Positions 1-8,233 are shown, counted from the first letter of the stretch. The stretch is DNA of 64,000 nucleotides from Sinorhizobium fredii USDA 257 (GCF_000265205.3 NC_018000.1:4092001-4156000), one strand, 5' to 3'. The notes: generated by a model from the sequence alone, not told the origin. Numbers and translations: made by a program.

Positions 1-392
1 GAAGATGTTGCTCTGATAACCTTCCCAGCACCCCCTCTCGAAGGATTCATCGTCGTCCAGCACCAGCCGGACGTTGCCCGACGCCTGGATACTGCGCTCT
101 CCCACGCGAGGGCGACCGTCCTCCTCGCGCGATCCGCCGCGGAAACTATCGAGGTCATGAAGCGCTATCAGGCCCATCTGGTAGTGATGGACACCCCCAT
201 TACGCTGAACAGGTGCTCAACGAACAGGTGGCGTTCGCGGCCTTCCACAACCAGGAGAGCGCGAGCATCTGCAACAGCGAGAAACTGCCGGCACGCGGAC
301 TGATTGCACTCGCACGGTGGGTGGACATCGCGCGGCCCGTAGCGGATGTCGTAGATGAGGCCGTGGCGTTCAGGGCAAGGACGAAGGCGTAG
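1..392 (+). pseudogene. Broken receiver-like gene remnant, open at the left edge
   Basis: Frame 1 reads through the left edge as a segment resembling a response-regulator receiver domain (VARRLDTALSHARATVLLA followed by YQAHLVVMD). It loses coherence at about position 198 in a run of five C residues. Adding one base there joins it to another open frame that ends at a TAG at 390-392 (core ESASICNSEKLPARG, then LARWVDIARPV). I read this as one gene with a single frameshift at a homopolymer, or two fused remnants. The receiver match rests on eye comparison only, and the C-terminal part is not recognised. A sequencing error at the C run is possible. Confidence 0.3.
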
Positions 393-447
393 CGCTTCAC
401 TTCCATTTCGCGGCCCACTCGCGGATTTCGGCTTTTGCTTTCTCGGG

Positions 448-1053
448 CTACTCCTTGACGGGGGGGCTGACCTTGATCTTCTGTCCCGAGGGCTTCCAAG
501 CCAGGTAGATCTTCTTGTTCTGCATGTCGGCGATGACCAGACCTTCCTGATCCAGGCACATGTGGCGGGAGCAGGTCAGTCCAACGAAGTAGTCGCCTTT
601 GAACTCGCCGGAGCCGACGCCCATCAGGATGTCGTTGACGAGCTCCCGATCAGGTCCGGCCATGCTGGCTATCTCGTTCCCGATCTCGACGTAGTCCAGC
701 AGTTCGCTCGGATGTGATGCCGTGCGCTCCCGCAGTTGAGCCCAGCCTTTCGAGCTGTCCGCCACAAACTTGTCGCCCTGGACTGCCTTGAGGCCGTCCG
801 ACGCCGTCCAGATCCATTTCTCGCCCGCCTTGTTCGGCGTCGGGGCAGTGGAGAGGGTGAGGGATTCTGCAGACCTATCGACGCGGACGCCGAAGCATGT
901 GTCGAGCGGGCCGTCGAGACGAGGGTTGCCCTGTTCCGCAGCTTTCGTGATGGAGACATGATGACCGAACATGGTCATGTCAACTTCGGCTGCCGCAACT
1001 GCGGTCGTCAACAGGCTGCCGATGGACGACACCAGCAAGATTTTTCGGATCAT
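448..1053 (-). CDS. Secreted protein of unknown function
   Basis: 201 residues. The start is placed at MIRKILLVSSIGSLLTTAVA because this gives a classical signal peptide (KK/R-type n-region, hydrophobic core, cleavage near AVAAAE); an upstream in-frame ATG would only add seven charged residues in front of it. The mature protein has Cys residues in DTCFGVRV and in LTCSRHMC that could form disulphides in the periplasm, and a Lys-rich C-terminus. No family is recognised. It is monocistronic on the minus strand and divergent from the TnsA-like/FtsH-like operon, with about 260 nt between the two starts. Confidence 0.65.
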   Translation of the reverse strand: MIRKILLVSSIGSLLTTAVAAAEVDMTMFGHHVSITKAAEQGNPRLDGPLDTCFGVRVDRSAESLTLSTAPTPNKAGEKWIWTASDGLKAVQGDKFVADSSKGWAQLRERTASHPSELLDYVEIGNEIASMAGPDRELVNDILMGVGSGEFKGDYFVGLTCSRHMCLDQEGLVIADMQNKKIYLAWKPSGQKIKVSPPVKE

Positions 1054-1311
1054 CCGCGCTCTCCTCCAGACCACCCGCTCGCAGTTATCCAGCCACGGTT
1101 CACTCTTTGCAAGTGTAAGGAGCCGACACGAGCGACGGACAGTTTTGACGGTGAAAGCCCCAGTCTAAAATTTCCTCCCGAGGCGCCTTGACGCCCAAGT
1201 CTTCGTTCTTTATTTGTTCTCACCATGATCAGGACCCGTCGACAACCGCAACAACGCTGACCGTACCGCCGCAATCGCGGCGCGCCTAGGTAGTTGCTGT
1301 GGAGACAGACG

Positions 1312-1935
1312 ATGAATCCTTCAGATGCAAGTGGCCGACCGGCCTCCGATGCCGCGCACGCCATTCATGAGCGTTTCCGCCCGTTCGGGACAGTACGGTG
1401 CTCGAATCCCTCATACTTTCGATCTCAACTCGCGCGAGACTTGGGCTGCCTGTTGGACGTCGATGATAAAGTCGTCGCCTGGTGCTGCCGGCCATACGGG
1501 CTGGATGACGTCCTTCTGGACATCGGATGGAAGGGACCGCCTCCAGATTTCTTGGCAACCTACGCGGACGGCCGTGACGTTTATCTTCACGCGGTTGAGG
1601 ACGAGGGCGATCCCGAGGTCACGGAAGCGGCCGCATGCCGACGTATCTGGCATCGGTTCGTAACGGCCTCGGACATTCGATCCGGCCACCGCCTTCAGAA
1701 CGCCAAGGACCTCCTTCGCTACTCGGGCTATCGGACGCCTCTCGGTGACAGGATACGCCTTCTTGCGGCGCTCGAACAAGAAGGCTCTGCGACCGTTGCC
1801 GAGTGCCTGTCGGTCTTCCGGGAGGTCAATCCGATGGCCGGCCTGTCCTCCCTTATCCTCCATAGATTTGTCACCGTCGATCTCGACGCGGAGCTGCTCG
1901 CTCCGCACACCGAGGTCCGAATTTTCAGGAAGTAG
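1312..1935 (+). CDS. TnsA-like protein with altered nuclease residues
   Basis: 207 residues. The middle of the protein follows the TnsA endonuclease pattern: a helix FRSQLARDLGCLLDVDD with DKVVAWCCRPYGLDD, then PPDFLATYADGRDVYLHAVED, where TnsA proteins have (E)SRLERDF, TPDFLV and VEVK. The Asp of PDF is kept, but the Glu of the first helix and the E-x-K strand are not evident, so DNA cleavage is doubtful. The C-terminal third (VTASDI, LQNAKDLLRY, a helical LLAALEQEGSATVAE segment) resembles the TnsA C-terminal domain that contacts partner proteins. GGAG lies 8 nt before the ATG. It is the first gene of a plus-strand operon, 5 nt before an FtsH-like ATPase. The family assignment is by eye; an unrelated PD-(D/E)xK-like fold is the alternative. 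Confidence 0.5.
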   Translation: MNPSDASGRPASDAAHAIHERFRPFGTVRCSNPSYFRSQLARDLGCLLDVDDKVVAWCCRPYGLDDVLLDIGWKGPPPDFLATYADGRDVYLHAVEDEGDPEVTEAAACRRIWHRFVTASDIRSGHRLQNAKDLLRYSGYRTPLGDRIRLLAALEQEGSATVAECLSVFREVNPMAGLSSLILHRFVTVDLDAELLAPHTEVRIFRK

Positions 1936-1940
1936 TCGCC

Positions 1941-3806
1941 ATGCCCAGACGTTCCGATACGGAAAATGCTTCGTCCAATCTTGCCCGTGTTGCATGCACG
2001 CTGGCTCTCCGCAAATCCCTTCGGCAGCATGCGCCGGTGTTTCGCGGAGAGCCGTTCACGCTTGCTTTGCTGATTCCGGAAGAGACCCGGAAGGACTTCG
2101 AGCGCGCCTTCTACGACTTGAAGAAGGCGGAAACGGTGCTAGCCAATGTCGATCTCGGTCTGGCAACGACCAGCATGAGAGGGAGGCACGACTACACCGA
2201 TATCAAGGCATCTCTTCGGGCCAACCGGCGGGTTGTGATCTTCCTTGAGAAGGAAGATGGAATCCCCGCCTATGTTGTCGCGGCCGCGGACACGGTCAAG
2301 CCCGTCCACCCGATCGACGCCGCCGTACTTGCCGATGCCGTCAAAACAGTACACGACGTCGTGCTTGACTCCGTCGTCGCCGAGCGAATGCTAGCCTTTC
2401 CTCTTGAGGATGTCCTTGCGGCCCTTCGCCCAGGAAGAAGCCACTCCGACACCCTGAGGCGGCTTGAGGTGGCGAAACAGAGCACGCTCGACCGAAAGAT
2501 TCCGCCTGTTGAGCAGCTTGCCGGGTACGGTGCCGCAGGGGAGTGGGCTCGTGTCATTGTCTCGGAACTGGCTGACTGGAGGGATGGCAAACTTCCGTGG
2601 GAGGACCTAGACTCCGGCGCTCTTTTGAGCGGTCCACCGGGCGTTGGTAAAACACTTTTCGCACGGGCGCTGGCGAGAAGCTGCGACTGCTCTTTTGTCG
2701 CCTCGTCAATTGCTCAGTGGCAGTCAGCCGGTCATCTGGGCGAGATGCTGAAGGCAATGCGAGCGACGTTCAAGCTCGCTGCCGAGAGAGCGCCGACGAT
2801 ACTGCTGTTGGACGAGTTCGACAGCGTCGGCGACAGAGCCAAGTTTAGCGGGGACAATGCCCAGTATTGCACCGAGGTTGTCGCCGCGCTGCTTGAATGT
2901 CTTGACGGCGCGTATCGTAGAGAAGGAGTCGTCGTCGTTGGCGCCTGCAACCACCCCGCCCGCATCGACGCGGCATTGCTCAGGCCGGGCCGGCTCGGCA
3001 GGAATTTTCCATTATCCCTACCGGACATCGGCGCTCGCAAGGGGATACTGGCCACACATCTTGGAGCTGCCCTAAGCACGAACGACTTCGATCGCGTCGT
3101 CGCAGCGACCGAGGGCTTCTCCGGAGCCGAACTCGCCCAGCTCGCCAAAGACGCGCGCCGCCGGGCCAGAACACGAGCGGGGGAGGTTACGGTTGACGAC
3201 GTCCTGGCGTCGCTGCCCCCTGTGAAGCCCATCGAGGGCGTGCTGCGCGACCGCATATGCGTCCACGAGGCTGGACACGTGGCAGCGGGGCTCGCCCTTG
3301 ACGTCGGCAGGCTCGCCGGGGCGGTCGTCATGGATGGATTCCGCAGTGGCGTCGGGTTAGGCGGCGCCGCCTACTTCGAACGCGAGGACCGCCTTCCGAC
3401 GAGCGAGTTCTACATGAACAACCTCGTGACCCAGCTTGCCGGGATGGCCGCCGAGTTCGTGTTCTTCGGCGACCATCTTGATGGATCGGGGGGGCCGGGC
3501 AGCGACCTGCAGCGGGCTGCCGACCTCGCCACGACCATGGTGGCCCAGCTTGGCATGGGCGGCATCACGAACTTCCTTTCGGCCGGCAGCTTCGAGGAGC
3601 TCGATAGGATTCGCCGGACGGTTCGGAGCGTCAATCAGCGGGTCGAGGGGATGCTCGCGGAGCAGTACGAGAGAGCGAAGGAGATCGCGATCAGGAACTC
3701 GCCCTTTATCTGCGAGCTTGCGGCGATTCTCAACAAGGAGGGTTGCGTTGACGGCATCAGGGCGACGACGCTTTTCCGGGCGCAGGGGAAGTCCGATGCC
3801 GCATGA
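1941..3806 (+). CDS. Soluble FtsH-like AAA ATPase/zinc metalloprotease
   Basis: 621 residues. Residues 1-200 form a novel N-terminal region with no transmembrane segment. An AAA module follows: Walker A GPPGVGKT (231-238), Walker B ILLLDEFD (287-294), and a second region of homology ending in LLRPGRLGR (346-354). An M41-type peptidase follows with zinc motif HEAGH (442-446) and a likely third ligand Asp in GSDLQRA (about 522). This is the FtsH domain order without the two N-terminal membrane helices, so a cytosolic ATP-driven protease is likely. It lies 5 nt after the TnsA-like gene and overlaps the next ORF by 11 nt, so all three are probably co-translated. The substrate is unknown. The N-terminal region would be expected to select it and may bind the TnsA-like partner (inference). 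Confidence 0.85.
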   Translation: MPRRSDTENASSNLARVACTLALRKSLRQHAPVFRGEPFTLALLIPEETRKDFERAFYDLKKAETVLANVDLGLATTSMRGRHDYTDIKASLRANRRVVIFLEKEDGIPAYVVAAADTVKPVHPIDAAVLADAVKTVHDVVLDSVVAERMLAFPLEDVLAALRPGRSHSDTLRRLEVAKQSTLDRKIPPVEQLAGYGAAGEWARVIVSELADWRDGKLPWEDLDSGALLSGPPGVGKTLFARALARSCDCSFVASSIAQWQSAGHLGEMLKAMRATFKLAAERAPTILLLDEFDSVGDRAKFSGDNAQYCTEVVAALLECLDGAYRREGVVVVGACNHPARIDAALLRPGRLGRNFPLSLPDIGARKGILATHLGAALSTNDFDRVVAATEGFSGAELAQLAKDARRRARTRAGEVTVDDVLASLPPVKPIEGVLRDRICVHEAGHVAAGLALDVGRLAGAVVMDGFRSGVGLGGAAYFEREDRLPTSEFYMNNLVTQLAGMAAEFVFFGDHLDGSGGPGSDLQRAADLATTMVAQLGMGGITNFLSAGSFEELDRIRRTVRSVNQRVEGMLAEQYERAKEIAIRNSPFICELAAILNKEGCVDGIRATTLFRAQGKSDAA

Positions 3807-4101
3807 TTGGAAATCGGAGTTGGTTCGCCTCCGACCATTGCCGCCCGAGAAAGCCATCGGTTACATCCGAGGGATCCTCGCAAACGCGTCCGGTGGGCCT
3901 GCCACGGTGAAGGAGGCGCGAGCGAAACTCTTCCTGATTTCCCTCGCGGCTCTCCGCGGGGAACCTACGCTGATCGAGATCGATGCCCAGGTAGTCGTCG
4001 TAATGTCGGCGGTCGACCTAGCGGAAATCATCTGCATCCCTAGCATTCCAACGTTCGACAAGGGAACACGCCGCCCCCGGCGCATCGTGGGCAATCGATA
4101 G
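3796..4101 (+). CDS. Small protein of unknown function, last gene of the FtsH-like operon
   Basis: 101 residues, starting MPHDWKSELVRLRPLPPEKA. The ATG overlaps the last 11 nt of the FtsH-like gene, which argues for translational coupling. It is predicted to be soluble: an amphipathic N-terminal half, a valine-rich strand (DAQVVVVMSAVDLAEII) and a basic tail (GTRRPRRIVGNR). No known domain is recognised. Its position suggests an adaptor, substrate or inhibitor of the ATPase/protease (inference only). Confidence 0.6.
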   Translation: MPHDWKSELVRLRPLPPEKAIGYIRGILANASGGPATVKEARAKLFLISLAALRGEPTLIEIDAQVVVVMSAVDLAEIICIPSIPTFDKGTRRPRRIVGNR

Positions 4102-4608
4102 AAGATCGAGAGAGTTCGTCGCGTGAGTCGAGCCGGATCCTACGCCGAAGACCCGCCGCAAGATCAGAAACCGATAGACACCATGCCCGGTACCGTCGCC
4201 CCAATCGATATGTCCGATCACAGGAACGTTTGTCTCCAATTCGCGGACCACTCTGCGGAACGTTGGTGGGCCATTCTCGTGAATGGGGCTGGAGGCAAAG
4301 CGTGCCTATCACGATGAAGCAGGAGACACTATATTATATGGAAGTCCGATTCGGGTGGGCACCGGAAGCTCGGACGTCCCTCGGCTGAGGTCTGGTTCGC
4401 GCAAGGGAAACGGACTTTGGTTCTGGCTGCCTCGTCCTGGAAGCTGCATGAATGGCTGATCGGTTTACTGCCCTTTCTGAGCGAGCCCTGCGTTGAATGC
4501 CTGCGGGGCAGGAGCACCTCACCTGCTGCTTTTCGCTCCGGCGGCCGGCTTTACCCATCCACAAAGTGCCTCCACATCGCGCTTCACCCAAGCGGAGGGA
4601 GTACATTT
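4102..4608 (+). other. Gene-free stretch of about 500 nt
   Basis: No reading frame here has coding character on either strand. A minus-strand segment near 4050-4250 (VPVIGHIDWGDGTGHGVY) vaguely resembles the His-containing strand of a papain-like (C39/AvrRpt2-type) peptidase. It has no start context and no downstream active-site region, so at most it is a decayed fragment. No clear terminator was found for the FtsH-like operon or for the convergent YeeE genes. Confidence 0.4.
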
Positions 4609-5049
4609 TCAATTTGCCGAGTAGTTCGGAAGGCGCTGGCGGTGTGATAAGCGGTAAACCAACATGCCGACCAGCATTGCCGCAACGAAGAGAGCGGCCT
4701 CCCATCGCCCCGTCGACAATGCAGCGATAGCGGGGCCGGGGCAGAACCCCACCAGTCCCCAGCCGAGTCCGAACAGGGCCGCGCCAGTCACCAGTTTCCA
4801 ATCGATCGATCTATTCGTCGGCACATAGAAGCGGCTGTCGAGCAAGGGAGCCGAGCCGCGGCTGCGGATGATGTTGGCCACGGCAGAAGGGATCAGCGCG
4901 CCACCCATGACAAAGGCCAGCGACGGGTCCCAGCTACCCGCGACATCGAGGAACGCCAGCACACGTCCGGGATTGATCATGTCGGAGATTACCAGACCCG
5001 CCCCGAAGATGAGCCCGCACACAATCGCTGCCAACATGCGGGCCCTCAT
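4609..5049 (-). CDS. YeeE/YedE family sulfur transporter, second half
   Basis: 146 residues, four to five hydrophobic helices. It carries the family signature GLGWGLVGFCPGPAI, in which the Cys before PGP is the conserved residue thought to handle thiosulfate or persulfide sulfur in YeeE-type channels. N-terminal part: FGAGLVISDMINPGRVLAFL. The ATG overlaps the stop of the upstream half by 4 nt (ATGA), so the two are translationally coupled and probably assemble as one two-part inner-membrane transporter (PmpA/PmpB type). The start was chosen at this overlap; a longer upstream frame has no family similarity. Confidence 0.85.
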   Translation of the reverse strand: MRARMLAAIVCGLIFGAGLVISDMINPGRVLAFLDVAGSWDPSLAFVMGGALIPSAVANIIRSRGSAPLLDSRFYVPTNRSIDWKLVTGAALFGLGWGLVGFCPGPAIAALSTGRWEAALFVAAMLVGMLVYRLSHRQRLPNYSAN

Positions 5050-5486
5050 GGCTGGACTCCAACGAGATGGCGGGTGACGAAGACCGTCGCGCCCGCAACG
5101 GCTATGAAGATTGCTGTGGCGGCAAGCGAACGCGGCGAAAGCCGCGCAAGCCCGCAAACGCCGTGGCCGCTCGTGCAGCCCGATCCGAGCCGGGTGCCAT
5201 AGCCAACGATGAGTCCGGCGGCAATCAGCAGTGCTGGCGAAGACGTGAGCGTGATGTCGGGGTGGCGGACGAGCGTGGCCGTCAGCCAAGCGCCTGCGAT
5301 GATGCCGGCGAGGAAACCCAGTCCCAACTTGCTGTCGCCGTCATGGGTCAAGCCGGCTGCGGCGGCCGCGAGGCCGGAAATCCCGGCTATCCTTCCGTTC
5401 AGCAGAAGGTAGAGGCCTGCCGACAGGCCGATCAGGAGGCCGCCTGCCAGGGGCCAGAGATAGTTTATTTCAGTCATTGCGCTCAC
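5046..5486 (-). CDS. YeeE/YedE family sulfur transporter, first half
   Basis: 146 residues, four to five transmembrane helices. The family motif is GYGTRLGSGCTSGHGVCGLARLSPRS, given here as two overlapping parts: YGTRLGSGCTSGHG and GHGVCGLARLSPRS; the Cys of GSGCTSGHG is conserved. It pairs with the following gene through a 4-nt overlap. In alphaproteobacteria such split pairs often belong to sulfide or thiosulfate handling loci. The cytochrome c 50 nt upstream on the same strand fits a small redox-linked sulfur unit, although no sulfide:quinone reductase, dioxygenase or BigR-type regulator is present here. Confidence 0.87.
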   Translation of the reverse strand: MSAMTEINYLWPLAGGLLIGLSAGLYLLLNGRIAGISGLAAAAAGLTHDGDSKLGLGFLAGIIAGAWLTATLVRHPDITLTSSPALLIAAGLIVGYGTRLGSGCTSGHGVCGLARLSPRSLAATAIFIAVAGATVFVTRHLVGVQP

Positions 5487-5535
5487 ACTACGTTCTCCGG
5501 TCGGACGTCGTTCTCCTCGGCCGGAGCAGAATCAA

Positions 5536-5859
5536 CTAAGGTCGTTTCGCCTTGATGTACGCGACGAGATCGGCAATCTCGGAACGTGTCAGCGACAGAT
5601 TGGGCATGCGGGAGTGGTGAGGAGCAGCCAAGAAATCCGAAAGTTTCGCCTCGTCAAACTGCTCCGATTTACGAATTTGAGCGAATGTCGGGACCGTATC
5701 AGAGCCGCGCATTTGTCCAGGTGTGACGACGTGACATTCGCTGCACCAGCGTTGGGCGATGCCGCGGCCGCGGAGTCGATCGGCCGCGGCGCTCTCGCCG
5801 ACGACCATCGAAAGGAGAGCAACGGTGACAGCGCTTTGAAAACCGCTTATTCGCTTCAT
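5536..5859 (-). CDS. Small periplasmic class I cytochrome c
   Basis: 107 residues: a signal peptide (FQSAVTVALLSMVVGESAAA), then one haem c attachment site CSECH, and a distal Met in HHSRMPNLSLTRSEI that would be the sixth ligand, followed by the C-terminal helix ADLVAYIKAKR. This is the usual mono-haem electron carrier fold. It is upstream of the YeeE pair with about 50 nt between, probably one transcript, so it may take electrons from periplasmic sulfur oxidation. The partner oxidase or reductase is not in the window. Confidence 0.88.
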   Translation of the reverse strand: MKRISGFQSAVTVALLSMVVGESAAADRLRGRGIAQRWCSECHVVTPGQMRGSDTVPTFAQIRKSEQFDEAKLSDFLAAPHHSRMPNLSLTRSEIADLVAYIKAKRP

Positions 5860-5931
5860 TGCAGCCAGGTCCTATTGGGTTCACCAGCAACTCGCGTTCG
5901 TGTCACCGGCCAGGGTTGCAAGCAACACATC

Positions 5932-6222
5932 TCAAGCCGCGTCCGGGTGAAGAGCTTTCCAAGCAGACACATCAGTCGCAGTTACTGTCACGCGCCCATC
6001 AGACGTGAGCTCTTTGCCATCGAATTTGTGAGACGCGATTTCGCTGAAGACTGAGACATACTCCTGTAGGCGGCACTCGTTGCACAGCGGCGGATCGGCG
6101 ATGTCGAGCAGCGCTTCCTTCGTAACAAGAACGATCTCGTCGCCTCCGACGTCTCTTCCCATGATCAGAAGCGCCTCGTCACCGGATGCCTCCATCATTC
6201 CACTGACCAACTTCAAGGGCAT
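5932..6222 (-). CDS. Small hypothetical protein with CxxC, FixK-box regulated
   Basis: 96 residues, soluble. It contains a CNEC pair in DPPLCNECRLQEYVSVFSEI, a two-strand N-terminal part (ALLIMGRDVGGDEIVLVTKE) and a C-terminal DVSAWKALHPDAA. It may belong to a small DUF of rhizobial genomes, but I do not recognise which. A FixK-type box (TTGAT CAAG CTCAA) lies 83 nt upstream of the start, which places it in the microaerobic regulon. It has the same orientation as the cytochrome c gene, from which about 70 nt separate it. Confidence 0.6.
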   Translation of the reverse strand: MPLKLVSGMMEASGDEALLIMGRDVGGDEIVLVTKEALLDIADPPLCNECRLQEYVSVFSEIASHKFDGKELTSDGRVTVTATDVSAWKALHPDAA

Positions 6223-6304
6223 TTTCGTCCTCCCGGCACGCGTGCGAGTGGAGCCACCAATCTGTGTTCACTCAAGCATTATGCTTCGCGCGCACAGAAA
6301 CTCC

Positions 6305-6318
6305 TTGATCAAGCTCAA
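6305..6318 (-). promoter_or_regulatory. Candidate FixK/FNR box for the 96-aa gene
   Basis: TTGATCAAGCTCAA, matching TTGAT-N4-RTCAA with one change in the right half. It is centred about 90 nt upstream of the 6222 start. Confidence 0.55.
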
Positions 6319-6504
6319 AGTCGGTCTCCAATCGCGAGCCTCTCGTAAAGGTAGATCGGGCGATCTGTTCGTGCTGCACTCAAGCGACCGGGTCGTTAGC
6401 AGAGGAGAATGCGCTGAGGGGCCGCCGCGTTCAAACGGCCTTGCGTAACTGGCGACCTTTCTATCTGACCAGCAGGAATGAGTTTCCCCGCTTTGAGGTT
6501 GAAG

Positions 6505-7086
6505 TCAGCGCGCCCGTCTGCCGAAGTCGCGCATGTCTTTGATCCAGCGAGAGCGCTTCTTCTCGTCGGCAAACGAGAGGCCATAGAAGCTCTCGCGAAT
6601 AGGCTTGATTCCGGCGAAGCCCAGCATACTACGCTCGAAACTGCGCACGCCATAGGCGCCGAAATACCACCGATAAAGAAGCACCGGCATTCCCATTGTG
6701 ACGATTATGCGGGCGGAGCGCCCGGCCAGCAGCCGCTTCGGAAAGCCGCCCTTCTTGTATTCCATCGCAAAGCCCGGCCTGAAGATGTGCTCGAGAAAGC
6801 CCTTGAGCAGGGCGGGCATCGTTCCATGCCAAAGAGGAAACAGAAAGACCCAGTGTTCTGCCCAGCGCATATCCTCACGCGATTGCTCCAGGTCGGGTGG
6901 CAATGCCCCGGTCTCGAAATCCTCCTGGGTTCGCAGCAGCGGGAACTCGAGCTTGGCCACTTCTATGCGGCGCACCTGGTGTCCCGCTGCCGTGGCAGCA
7001 TCGGCATAAGCGTCAGCCATGGCGTGCAGGAGGTGCTGCCCGGCTGGGTCCGGATGGCCCTGGACAATTGTGACGCGCCTGGTCAT
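6505..7086 (-). CDS. NAD(P)H-dependent quinone reductase-like flavoprotein
   Basis: 193 residues, flavodoxin-like fold of the NQO1/KefF/MdaB type. N-terminal FMN/FAD loop RVTIVQGHPDPAGQHLLHAM; middle WVFLFPLWHGTMPALLKGFLEHIF, the family signature (FPLWW.gmPa.LKgw.Drvf); then the strand ARIIVTMGMP. It would reduce quinones or other electrophiles with two electrons. The start was set at MTRRVTIV; the longer frame adds 13 non-conserved residues. It follows an alpha/beta hydrolase on the same strand with a 58-nt gap containing a perfect inverted repeat, so it may share the hydrolase FixK box or be separately controlled. Confidence 0.87.
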   Translation of the reverse strand: MTRRVTIVQGHPDPAGQHLLHAMADAYADAATAAGHQVRRIEVAKLEFPLLRTQEDFETGALPPDLEQSREDMRWAEHWVFLFPLWHGTMPALLKGFLEHIFRPGFAMEYKKGGFPKRLLAGRSARIIVTMGMPVLLYRWYFGAYGVRSFERSMLGFAGIKPIRESFYGLSFADEKKRSRWIKDMRDFGRRAR

Positions 7087-7109
7087 CTGCTGCGCTCCGT
7101 AAAATTGTG

Positions 7110-7129
7110 AGGCATGCCATTGCATGCCT
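7110..7129. promoter_or_regulatory. Perfect 8-bp inverted repeat between hydrolase and flavoprotein genes
   Basis: AGGCATGC-CATT-GCATGCCT, 24 nt upstream of the flavoprotein start. It has no T-tract, so it is not an obvious Rho-independent terminator. It could be an operator for a dimeric regulator or an RNA hairpin controlling the downstream gene. Confidence 0.4.
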
Positions 7130-7144
7130 TGCTAGCGGTCTCGA

Positions 7145-8173
7145 TCATGACCGAGTCGACGACGGTGCGGGCGAATCTGGCCGAACAGACGGCCCGCCAC
7201 GCGACCCGGAAGGTTGCATTGTGCCTGTCTGAGCAAGGAAGTCGCTGACGGCCCTCTTAACTTTCTCCCCGTGTCCAACGAGCAGATGCCCGCCGGTGTC
7301 GTAGACGACTAACTTCGCGCCCGGAATGCTGCCGGCCGCGAATTTGGCTGCGGGGAGCGTGTTGAACAGATCGTCCTCGGCCGAGACGACCAGGGTGGGA
7401 GCGGCGATCTTCTCGAGGGGCAGGCGATGGAGATCGGGCGCACTGTCGATGTTAATGCCGGGGAAGCGCTGCGAAAGCGGTTCGACGCTGCGAATAATGG
7501 CCATCACCCGGTTTCGGTCCTTCGCCGGGGCCGCTTCAACGACCTCGGGCGGCACGCCGAGGAAGCGGATGAGAACCGACGGAGCAATCTTTTCTGTCGC
7601 CCACCAGGCGAAGTCGGCCCCGGTATTGACCAGCCAGAAGACAAACGCGCTGCCACGACTCCCCTCGACCATCACTGGACTCTCGGGCGCGTAGGTTCCA
7701 GGGACGATCAGAATAAGAGCTGACACCCTATCCGGATGGCGAAGCGCCAGTTCGATTGCCGAGCGCGCGCCAGCCGAAACACCGACGACCACGGCCCTGT
7801 CGATTTTAAGCCAGGAGAGCAGCGCCCTATGGGCGTCGGCTTGGGCGGCGGGCGACGCATCGGACGGAATCGACGTCCCCAGATACCCGAAGCGCGACGG
7901 GGCGATAATACGAAAATCGTTTCCGACCAGGTCGGCAACGTTGGTCAGCCCCTGATCCCACCCGCCACCCGCGCCATGAATGGACAGGAGCGGAATGCCG
8001 TCACCCCTTTCGGCATATTCGATCGGACCTGCGGCCGTATTCGCAACTCGCGCGCCACTGACGACCGCGAAACGCGCGCGGTCGATGTCATTGCTGTAGG
8101 ACAGGAAAACTAGCCCGCCTGCGACCACGACAGCGATAGAGACCGCTGACAACACCCACCCGATCCGACCCAT
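7145..8173 (-). CDS. Membrane-anchored alpha/beta hydrolase
   Basis: 342 residues. One N-terminal helix (GWVLSAVSIAVVVAGGLVFL) is a membrane anchor or uncleaved signal. The oxyanion region is LLSIHGAGGGWDQG, the nucleophile elbow is GVSAGA, the acid is in VSAEDDLFN and the histidine in DTGGHLLVGHG, so the catalytic triad is complete. The substrate is unknown. A second ATG 9 nt upstream (8182) is equally possible. A FixK-type box lies about 60 nt upstream. The flavoprotein follows on the same strand, and the Nia-type ATPase lies upstream on the same strand. Confidence 0.85.
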   Translation of the reverse strand: MGRIGWVLSAVSIAVVVAGGLVFLSYSNDIDRARFAVVSGARVANTAAGPIEYAERGDGIPLLSIHGAGGGWDQGLTNVADLVGNDFRIIAPSRFGYLGTSIPSDASPAAQADAHRALLSWLKIDRAVVVGVSAGARSAIELALRHPDRVSALILIVPGTYAPESPVMVEGSRGSAFVFWLVNTGADFAWWATEKIAPSVLIRFLGVPPEVVEAAPAKDRNRVMAIIRSVEPLSQRFPGINIDSAPDLHRLPLEKIAAPTLVVSAEDDLFNTLPAAKFAAGSIPGAKLVVYDTGGHLLVGHGEKVKRAVSDFLAQTGTMQPSGSRGGPSVRPDSPAPSSTRS

Positions 8174-8233
8174 GGCCGCCATCCTAGAATTTCAACCTTG
8201 CGGGTATCCTAGTCGGGTTGAGCCCGGAGGACT

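Noticed and set aside
4018..4251. Minus-strand segment with VPVIGHIDWGDGTGHGVY resembling a papain-like peptidase strand
   Set aside because: No active-site Cys region, no start context, and the similarity covers under 20 residues. It could be chance in a GC-rich shadow frame.
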